Source: an uncultured Lachnospiraceae bacterium
Lineage (GTDB): Bacteria; Bacillota; Clostridia; Lachnospirales; Lachnospiraceae
NCBI GenBank assembly: GCA_947623185.1
Contig: CANQGL010000021.1
Location: 1-32,887, forward strand
DNA: 32,887 nucleotides
Direction of reading: 5' to 3'
Under the pieces are notes generated by a model, which ran no database searches, was not told where the DNA came from, and worked only from the letters and a program-made list of their open reading frames with translations. The position numbers and the translations under genes are program-made. Positions 17,300-22,612 of the stretch are shown here, piece by piece (the stretch's first letter is position 1; each line of letters starts with the position of its first letter).

Positions 17300-17593
17300 C
17301 TATCCGATCGTCTTCGGGACAAGGAACTGCCCGTCCTTCTCCTGCGGGGCGTTCGCGAGCAGCTGTTCCTTCGGCGTGCTCTCCTCGACCTCGTCGTCGC
17401 GGAACACGTTCTCGACCGGGAATATGTGCGTCAGCGGTTCGACATCCGAAGTGTCGAGCCGGTTCAGCATATCGACGTAATCGAGCATGCGCTGCATCTC
17501 GCCGCGCGATTTTTCCTTTTCGGCCGCGGTAAGATGGAGTTTCGCCAGGATCTCGATCTCATCCATCGTCTTATCGGTAATGATCTCTGCCAT
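17300..17593 (-). CDS. gatC: Aspartyl/glutamyl-tRNA amidotransferase subunit C
   Basis: A 97-residue linker subunit that wraps around GatA and GatB and stabilises the complex. The conserved LAKLHLTAAEKE and the late DDEVEES/ANAPQEKDGQFLVPK stretches are typical of GatC. I use the ATG at 17591-17593, 8 nt from AGGGAG, rather than the TTG one codon upstream. It begins 48 bp after the aspS stop; the gap carries a hairpin and a possible promoter (17617-17641). Confidence 0.95.
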   Translation of the reverse strand: MAEIITDKTMDEIEILAKLHLTAAEKEKSRGEMQRMLDYVDMLNRLDTSDVEPLTHIFPVENVFRDDEVEESTPKEQLLANAPQEKDGQFLVPKTIG

Positions 17594-17616
17594 CAAAAGA
17601 TCTCCCTTCCGTTTTT

Positions 17617-17641
17617 ATAATAGGGGCGGCATATCCGCCCC
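17617..17641 (-). promoter_or_regulatory. Palindrome and possible internal promoter between aspS and gatC
   Basis: On the minus strand a 7-bp inverted repeat, GGGGCGG-ATATG-CCGCCCC (17641 to 17623), begins next to the aspS stop codon and is followed directly by TATTAT (17617-17622), a good -10. A weak -35 TTAAGG lies 17 bp upstream, so the palindrome would fill the spacer. There is no T tract, so termination is unlikely. It could be an operator over a gatCAB promoter, an RNA-processing hairpin, or chance. Confidence 0.4.
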
Positions 17642-19015
17642 TTAAGGTTTCAGCCGCGTCATATCGCGCGGGAACAGGCACGCCTCGCGGACGTTGTCCT
17701 CGCCCAGGAGCTTCATCGTCAGCCGCTCCAGGCCGATCCCCAGCCCGCCGTGCGGCGGCATCCCGTACCTGAAGCAGTCCAGATAGTCCTCCATGCCTTC
17801 CTCGGTCATGCCCTTCTCCTCGATCTTTTTAAGGAGCGCGCGGTATTCATGGATCCTCTGCCCGCCGGTGGTGATCTCCAGACCGTCAAACAGCAGGTCG
17901 AAGCTCAGCGTGACGCTCGGATCCTGCGGATCGTCCATCGCGTAGAACGGGCGCTTCTTCGAGGGATAGTGCGTCACGAACACGAAATCCGCACCGTATT
18001 CCTCCTTAAAATATTCGCCGATCAGCGCCTCCTCCTCGGGTTCCAGATCGTGCGGGGAGCGGATCGCGCGCCCGTATTTTTCGGAGACCAGCCGCTTGGC
18101 CTCGTCGAAGCGGACGTACGGGATCTTTTCCGCGTTCGGAAGCGTGATCTCCAAAAGATCCAGCTCCGCGCGGTAGTCCGTATCGAGCAGTTTCATCACA
18201 TATTGGAGCATGGAGGTCTCCATGCGGCAGATGTCCATAAAGCCGTCGATGTAGCCCATCTCGAAGTCGAGGCTGGTATATTCGTTCAGGTGGCGCTTGG
18301 TGTTGTGCTTTTCCGCCCGGAACACCGGACCGGTCTCGAAGACCCGGTCGAACACGCCGACCATCATCTGCTTGTAGAACTGCGGGCTCTGAGCCAGTAC
18401 GGCCGGATGATGGAAATACTGGAGCTTAAAGAGGTTCGCGCCCCCCTCCGCGGATTTTGCGCCGATCTTCGGCGTGTGGATCTCGGTAAAGCCCTGCGCG
18501 GTCAGAAATTCGCGGAACCCGCGGCAGACGCCCTCCTGGATGCGGAATTTCGCGCGCTCGCGCAGGTTCCGCAGGGCGATCGCGCGGCGGTTTAAGTTCG
18601 CCTCCAGCGAAGTATTCAGTTTCCATTTATCGATCGCGAGCGGGAGCGGTTCCTCCGGCCGCGACAGGATATCCGCGCCCGTGAGCCTGAGCTCGAATCC
18701 GTGCGGCGCGCGCTCCTCCGCGGTGACGATACCCTTTAGGCGCACCGCCTGCCCCTCGCGGAGCTCCGTGAGCGGGGAAGAAAACGCCGGATCCGCCTGC
18801 CCGGCCCCGTTTTCTGCCTTCTCCGCCTCCGAGCGGTTATACACCGCCTGCAAAAGTCCCTCCCGGCTCCTTACGATCACAAACACGACTTCGCCCATGT
18901 CGCGGACGCTGTGCACCATGCCCTCCGTGACCGCCTCCGAGCTCGCGCGTTCCGCCCGCGTAAGCTCCGACAGCGTAAGCCGTTCCTTTTTCTCGATTCC
19001 TGTCAGAAATTCCAT
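17642..19015 (-). CDS. aspS: Aspartyl-tRNA synthetase, archaeal-type (probably non-discriminating Asp/Asn)
   Basis: The 457-residue class IIb synthetase has an N-terminal OB-fold (about 20-125, with a short insert around 62-80) and a catalytic core with FRAEKHNTKRHLNEY (motif 2) and GLGIGLERL (motif 3, 424-432). It is much shorter than the bacterial AspRS of about 590 residues and lacks its GAD insertion, so it is the archaeal-type enzyme. Such enzymes in bacteria usually charge both tRNA(Asp) and tRNA(Asn) with Asp, and its place directly upstream of gatCAB fits production of Asp-tRNA(Asn) for transamidation. Specificity is inferred from context. GAGGAGG precedes the ATG. The leader has a terminator and a covarying hairpin upstream. 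Confidence 0.93.
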   Translation of the reverse strand: MEFLTGIEKKERLTLSELTRAERASSEAVTEGMVHSVRDMGEVVFVIVRSREGLLQAVYNRSEAEKAENGAGQADPAFSSPLTELREGQAVRLKGIVTAEERAPHGFELRLTGADILSRPEEPLPLAIDKWKLNTSLEANLNRRAIALRNLRERAKFRIQEGVCRGFREFLTAQGFTEIHTPKIGAKSAEGGANLFKLQYFHHPAVLAQSPQFYKQMMVGVFDRVFETGPVFRAEKHNTKRHLNEYTSLDFEMGYIDGFMDICRMETSMLQYVMKLLDTDYRAELDLLEITLPNAEKIPYVRFDEAKRLVSEKYGRAIRSPHDLEPEEEALIGEYFKEEYGADFVFVTHYPSKKRPFYAMDDPQDPSVTLSFDLLFDGLEITTGGQRIHEYRALLKKIEEKGMTEEGMEDYLDCFRYGMPPHGGLGIGLERLTMKLLGEDNVREACLFPRDMTRLKP

Positions 19016-19057
19016 GATCTACCTCCTCATTCCGTACCGCACGGATCCCCGCCGCAG

Positions 19058-19089
19058 CGGGATGAAACACGCTCCGCGAGTTTCACCCG
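19058..19089 (-). repeat. Hairpin repeat, copy 1 (aspS leader)
   Basis: On the minus strand CGGGTGAAAC pairs with GTTTCATCCCG (one bulge), enclosing CGC-GGA-GCG. It is the twin of the element at 22306-22336; the paired positions differ by compensatory A-to-G and T-to-C changes, which shows that pairing is conserved. It lies between the dapL terminator and the aspS ribosome site. Confidence 0.65.
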
Positions 19090-19090
19090 T

Positions 19091-19126
19091 AAAAAAGTCC
19101 CGAAGAACGTTTCCGCTCTCCGGGAC
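19091..19126 (-). terminator. Strong intrinsic terminator after dapL, ahead of aspS
   Basis: On the minus strand GTCCCGGAGAGCG pairs with CGTTCTTCGGGAC (13 bp with two G-U pairs) around a GAAA tetraloop, followed by six Ts. It lies about 65 bp after the dapL stop. No promoter is evident between it and aspS, so it may act as an attenuator for aspS-gatCAB as well as ending pyrG-dapL. Confidence 0.85.
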
Positions 19127-19188
19127 GGGATCTGTCGTCTCCCGTTGTCCGGGCGTGCAGTCTGTTCGGAATACCGCAATTATTCTTC

Positions 19189-20403
19189 TCAGATCCTGGC
19201 GATCCGATCGAGCGCCTTCAGCGAATTCTCATAGGTCCCGAACGCGGTCAGCCGGAAATATCCCTCGCCGGACGGTCCGAAACCGGCTCCCGGCGTTCCG
19301 ACCACGTTCGCTTTATCAAGCAGGAAATCAAAGAAATCCCACGATTTCATCCCTGCCGGTGTCTTGAGCCAGATGTACGGGGAATTGACGCCGCCGTACG
19401 CCGTATAGCCCAGTCCCTTAAGCCCGTTTAAGATCGTGCCTGCGTTCTTCATGTAGCGGGCGATCTGCTCGCTCACCTGACGGCTGCCTTCCGGCGAATA
19501 GACCGCCTCTCCGGCGCGCTGCACGATGTAGGGCGTTCCGTTGTATTTGCTGCCCTGGCGGCGGAACCACATCGCATTGAGGCTCGCATCGCCGCATTTT
19601 AACTCCTTCGGGATCACCGAAAAGCCGAGGCGGACTCCGGTGAAGCCGGCCTTCTTGGAAAAGCTGCGGAGCTCGATCGCGCAGGTCTTCGCGCCCTCGC
19701 ATTCATAGATCGAGTGCGGGATACCGTCCTCGGAGATATACGCCTCGTAGGCCGCGTCATAGATGATGACGGAGCCGTGCTCGTTCGCGTAGTCGACCCA
19801 TTTCTGGAGCTCCTCTTTTCCGATGGCTTCGCCGGTCGGGTTGTTCGGGAAGCAGAGATAAATGATATCCGCCCGCTCTTTCGGAAGCTCGGGAAGAAAG
19901 CCGTTCTCCTCGCGGCACGGCATATAGACGATGCGGTCAAAGCGCCCGCTCTCCGCGTTGTACTGTCCGGAGCGCCCGGCCATCACGTTGCTGTCCACAT
20001 AGACCGGATAGACCGGATCGCAGACCGCGATCACGCTGTCGGCCGAAAAAAGCTCCTGAATATTTCCGGAATCGCACTTCGCGCCATCCGAGACGAAGAT
20101 CTCGTCCGCCGAAATGTCGCATCCGCGCGCCTGAAAATCGTTTTTCGCGATGACTTCGCGCAGGAAATCATAGCCCTGCTCCGGCGCGTATCCGCGGAAG
20201 GTCTCCGCGCGGCCCATCTCGTCAACAGCCTTGTGCATGGCCTCTATGATGGCCGGCGCGATCGGCTGTGTCACGTCGCCGATCCCCAGCCGGATGATCT
20301 CGCTCTCCGGATGCGCCTCTTTGTATTCCGCAACTTTCTTTGCGATCGTTGCAAACAGATAGCTGCCTGGCAGCTTTGCAAAATTCTCGTTTACTCTGAA
20401 CAT
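19189..20403 (-). CDS. dapL: LL-diaminopimelate aminotransferase
   Basis: A 404-residue fold-type I PLP aminotransferase that makes LL-diaminopimelate directly from tetrahydrodipicolinate and glutamate, bypassing the acyl (DapD/C/E) branch of lysine and peptidoglycan precursor synthesis. The N-terminus MFRVNENFAKLPGSYLF and the PNNPTG motif (186-191) are typical; the PLP lysine is K250 in SFSKKAGFTGVRLG. The start at 20401-20403 has AGGAGAGAG upstream, overlapping the pyrG stop region; the longer frame upstream is only the out-of-frame shadow of pyrG. It begins 11 bp after pyrG, so both are one transcript ending at 19091-19126. Confidence 0.96.
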   Translation of the reverse strand: MFRVNENFAKLPGSYLFATIAKKVAEYKEAHPESEIIRLGIGDVTQPIAPAIIEAMHKAVDEMGRAETFRGYAPEQGYDFLREVIAKNDFQARGCDISADEIFVSDGAKCDSGNIQELFSADSVIAVCDPVYPVYVDSNVMAGRSGQYNAESGRFDRIVYMPCREENGFLPELPKERADIIYLCFPNNPTGEAIGKEELQKWVDYANEHGSVIIYDAAYEAYISEDGIPHSIYECEGAKTCAIELRSFSKKAGFTGVRLGFSVIPKELKCGDASLNAMWFRRQGSKYNGTPYIVQRAGEAVYSPEGSRQVSEQIARYMKNAGTILNGLKGLGYTAYGGVNSPYIWLKTPAGMKSWDFFDFLLDKANVVGTPGAGFGPSGEGYFRLTAFGTYENSLKALDRIARI

Positions 20404-20414
20404 GTTTCTCTCTC

Positions 20415-22160
20415 CTATTCCTCCGGGATCAGCATTGTCACCATATGCGCGCTCTCGACTATCGTGCGGCCCGTGTCCATACTCGTCTTCTGCAGGTAGC
20501 GGTGCGCCTCCGGCTCCGAGAGGTGGTTGCGTTTCATGAGCAGCGTCTTGGCCCGCCGCAGCACGCCCTGTTCCTCGGCGCTCTCCACGAAGCCCGCGAA
20601 CAGCGGATGCGCGTGGTTCGGACGCGACTTGAATTCCGGATGGGCCTGCGTTCCGATAAAGAACGGATGGTCGGCCAGCTCGATCATCTCCACGATCCGA
20701 TCGTCCGGCGATTTGCCGGAAAGGATCATCCCGTGCTCCGTAAGGTCGTCGCGATAATCGTTGTTGACCTCGAAGCGGTGTCTGTGGCGCTCGGAGATGT
20801 TCTCCGTGCCGTACAGCTCGTACGCCTTCGACTTTTTGTCCAGCACGCATGGATACGCGCCCAGACGCAGCGTTCCGCCGAGATTCTCGACGCCGTTCTG
20901 CTCCGGCATCAAGTCGATCACAGGATGCGAGGTCTCCGGATCGAACTCGGCGCTGTTTGCGTCCGCATAACCGACCACGTTCCTGGCAAATTCCACGATC
21001 GCCATCTGCATCCCGAGGCAGATGCCGAGATAAGGCACCTTTCTGGCCCGCGCGTACCCGGCCGCCAGGGCCATGCCCTCGGTGCCGCGGCTGCCGAACC
21101 CGCCCGGAACGATGATGCCGTCGATCCCGGCGAACGTCTCGTCGAGGTTCTTCTCGTTAAGCTGCTCCGAATCGACCCATTTGATGCGGACCTTCGTGCG
21201 GTTCGCGATCCCGCCGTGCTTGAGGGCTTCCATAATGCTTAAATATGCATCGTGCAGCTGCGTATATTTCCCGACCAGAGCGACCCAGACCTCGCTCTGC
21301 GGCTTCTTTAACGCCTCGACCATCTGTTTCCATTCGCCGAGTTTCGCCTCCGGGCACGGAAGTGAAAGACAGGAGCAGACCACATGCGCCAGGCGCTCGC
21401 GCTCCATCATGAGCGGCGCCTCGTAGAGGTATTCCACATCCAGATTCTGCAGGACGTGTTCCTCCGGCACGTTGCAGAACAGGGCGATCTTTCCCTTCAC
21501 GTCGTCGCCGATCGGCACTTCGGTCCGGCAGACGATGACGTCGGGCGAGATCCCCATCCCCTGGAGCGCCTTGACGCTCTGCTGGGTGGGCTTGGTCTTT
21601 AACTCGCCGGACGCCTTCAGATACGGGACGAGCGTCACATGGATCAGCACCGAATTGTTCGGCCCGAGCTCCTGGCGGAACTGGCGGATCGCCTCCAAAA
21701 ACGGCTGGCTCTCGATATCGCCGACCGTGCCGCCCACCTCGATGATCGCGATCCTGTCCTCATCCGGCGTCTTTGCGCGGTAAAACCGTGCTTTGATCTC
21801 GTTTGTGATGTGCGGGATCACCTGCACCGTGCCGCCTCCGAAGTCGCCGTGGCGCTCCTTCTGGAGGACGGTCCAGTAGATCTTGCCCGTCGTCACGTTG
21901 GAGTTTTTATCGAGGCTCTCGTCGATAAAACGCTCGTAGTGGCCGAGGTCGAGATCCGTCTCCGTCCCGTCGTCGGTCACGAAGACCTCCCCGTGCTGGA
22001 TCGGGTTCATGGTGCCGGGATCGATATTGATGTAGGGATCGAATTTCTGCATCGTGACACTGTAGCCCCTGGATTTCAGAAGCCGTCCGAGCGACGCGGC
22101 CGTGATCCCCTTTCCGAGTCCGGACACGACTCCGCCCGTTACAAATACATATTTGACCAT
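20415..22160 (-). CDS. pyrG: CTP synthase with a C-terminal ANTAR RNA-binding domain
   Basis: The protein is 581 residues from the ATG at 22158-22160 (GGGAGG upstream); the longer frame adds 12 non-conserved residues. It aminates UTP to CTP using glutamine and ATP. The amidoligase domain opens [18 protein letters not shown]; the glutaminase domain has [11 protein letters not shown], the nucleophile Cys in GICLGMQ, and the His-Glu pair in HPEFKSRP. A normal CTP synthase ends shortly after HPLF-x2-FVESA (about 527, total near 535). Here the same frame continues to 581 with a segment that fits the ANTAR domain (listed separately). I see no frameshift or stop at the junction. The gene has a long leader with a terminator, is divergent from glnA, and shares a transcript with dapL. 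Confidence 0.96.
   Translation of the reverse strand: MVKYVFVTGGVVSGLGKGITAASLGRLLKSRGYSVTMQKFDPYINIDPGTMNPIQHGEVFVTDDGTETDLDLGHYERFIDESLDKNSNVTTGKIYWTVLQKERHGDFGGGTVQVIPHITNEIKARFYRAKTPDEDRIAIIEVGGTVGDIESQPFLEAIRQFRQELGPNNSVLIHVTLVPYLKASGELKTKPTQQSVKALQGMGISPDVIVCRTEVPIGDDVKGKIALFCNVPEEHVLQNLDVEYLYEAPLMMERERLAHVVCSCLSLPCPEAKLGEWKQMVEALKKPQSEVWVALVGKYTQLHDAYLSIMEALKHGGIANRTKVRIKWVDSEQLNEKNLDETFAGIDGIIVPGGFGSRGTEGMALAAGYARARKVPYLGICLGMQMAIVEFARNVVGYADANSAEFDPETSHPVIDLMPEQNGVENLGGTLRLGAYPCVLDKKSKAYELYGTENISERHRHRFEVNNDYRDDLTEHGMILSGKSPDDRIVEMIELADHPFFIGTQAHPEFKSRPNHAHPLFAGFVESAEEQGVLRRAKTLLMKRNHLSEPEAHRYLQKTSMDTGRTIVESAHMVTMLIPEE
20418..20576 (-). other. ANTAR domain fused to the C-terminus of CTP synthase (residues 529-581)
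   Basis: Residues 535-574 match the ANTAR pattern: A537-K538, L541-M542, R544, L547-S548-E549, E551-A552, L556, D562-T563, R565, E569 and A571 all fall at the conserved spacing of the three-helix domain (A-K-G-x-L-M ... L-S-E-x-E-A ... L-x4-D-x2-R ... E-x-A). ANTAR domains bind pairs of hexaloop RNA hairpins and cause antitermination, as in AmiR, NasR and EutV, and are normally joined to receiver, GAF or nitrate-sensing domains. A fusion to CTP synthase is not one I know. Domain identity is from pattern recognition; RNA binding is inference. Confidence 0.8.
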
Positions 22161-22196
22161 AAATACCTCCCGATATGCAGGCCGTCCGCCGGGCAT

Positions 22197-22236
22197 AGAA
22201 AAAGGGTGACAGATCCCTCAGAAATCCGACACCCTT
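22197..22236 (-). terminator. Terminator (attenuator) in the pyrG leader
   Basis: On the minus strand AAGGGTG (22236-22230) pairs with CACCCTT (22208-22202); the stem continues inward through GGAT/ATCT-type pairs with one T-T mismatch, then five Ts and CT follow. Being upstream of pyrG and downstream of its promoter, it should control read-through. In B. subtilis pyrG a leader terminator is controlled by CTP-sensitive initiation at GGGC; that start sequence is not seen at the predicted start here. Confidence 0.7.
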
Positions 22237-22305
22237 GTCATACCCGTTTTTCCGTATTCAGTACATTCCGGCCGTTCATATTTCAGCATTTTTTAAACTC
22301 CGAGG

Positions 22306-22336
22306 CGAGTGGAACACGCTCTGCGCGTTCCATTCG
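22306..22336 (-). repeat. Hairpin repeat, copy 2 (pyrG leader)
   Basis: On the minus strand CGAATGGAAC pairs with GTTCCACTCG, enclosing G-CGC-AGA-GCG-T: a 14-bp stem with one A-C mismatch and one G-U pair. It is homologous to 19058-19089 in the aspS leader (shared AACnCGCnGAGCGTGTT core on the minus strand) with compensatory changes in the stem. Confidence 0.65.
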
Positions 22337-22410
22337 TTATTGCGGCATCCGCGGGACCGGCAGGCAGCCTGTCAGCCCGGATCGTCGCCCGCGTAAAAAA
22401 ACATGGAATT

Positions 22411-22439
22411 AATATATTCCTTTTTTTTCGATTTGTAAA
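22411..22439 (-). promoter_or_regulatory. pyrG promoter
   Basis: Minus strand: -35 TTTACA (22434-22439), 17-bp spacer containing eight As, -10 TATATT (22411-22416). This is a near-consensus sigma-A promoter with an A-tract spacer, pointing away from glnA. Confidence 0.7.
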
Positions 22440-22452
22440 GTCCTTTTTTATC

Positions 22453-22467
22453 AAATTTCAAAAATTT
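22453..22467. promoter_or_regulatory. CodY-box candidate between pyrG and glnA
   Basis: The plus strand reads AAATTTCAAAAATTT, 12 of 15 matches to the CodY consensus AATTTTCWGAAAATT. It lies 13 bp beyond the pyrG -35 and about 40 bp before the glnA -35. CodY is encoded in this window. The region is AT-rich, so a chance match is possible. Confidence 0.35.
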
Positions 22468-22506
22468 TATTTATAAATTCCAATGCATGTTCATGAAAAA
22501 AAGTTC

Positions 22507-22534
22507 TTGACATTTCGCCGAAAGGGTGTATACT
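22507..22534 (+). promoter_or_regulatory. glnA promoter
   Basis: Plus strand: -35 TTGACA (22507-22512), 16-bp spacer, -10 TATACT (22529-22534). It predicts a transcript starting near 22541, about 72 nt before the glnA ATG. Confidence 0.8.
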
Positions 22535-22548
22535 AAAACCCATTAGAG

Positions 22549-22590
22549 CAAAGCAAGGGCGCTTCTGTAAAGGCAGAAGTGCCCTCTTTG
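22549..22590 (+). promoter_or_regulatory. Leader hairpin of glnA, terminator-like
   Basis: GGGCGCTTCTG (22557-22567) pairs with CAGAAGTGCCC (22574-22584) around the hexaloop TAAAGG; CAAAG (22549-22553) and CTTTG (22586-22590) extend the stem past an internal loop. A T-rich tail (TCTTTGTTTG) follows. It fills most of the short leader. Such a hairpin before a clostridial glutamine synthetase gene suggests antitermination control, but the loop does not match the A1/G4 rule of known ANTAR targets. Confidence 0.55.
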
Positions 22591-22612
22591 TTTGTATGAA
22601 AGGAGAAAATCT

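Larger units (their letters stand above)
22161..22404 (-). promoter_or_regulatory. Long pyrG 5' leader
   Basis: About 244 nt separate the predicted start of transcription from the pyrG ATG. The leader holds, in order of transcription, a GC-rich segment, the covarying hairpin repeat (22336-22306), an AT-rich stretch, and a terminator (22236-22197) ending about 36 nt before the ATG. No coding frame is evident in it. The layout is that of a transcription-attenuated gene. Confidence 0.6.

Noticed and set aside
19058-19089. T-box riboswitch for aspS
   Set aside because: The minus strand resembles a T-box (GGGTGAAAC...CGCGG), but it lies after the terminator, and less than 65 nt separate the dapL stop from the terminator, leaving no room for a specifier stem. 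The symmetric stem explains the resemblance.
22549-22590. Canonical ANTAR dual-hexaloop RNA motif in the glnA leader
   Set aside because: Only one hairpin is present and its loop TAAAGG lacks A at position 1 and G at position 4.
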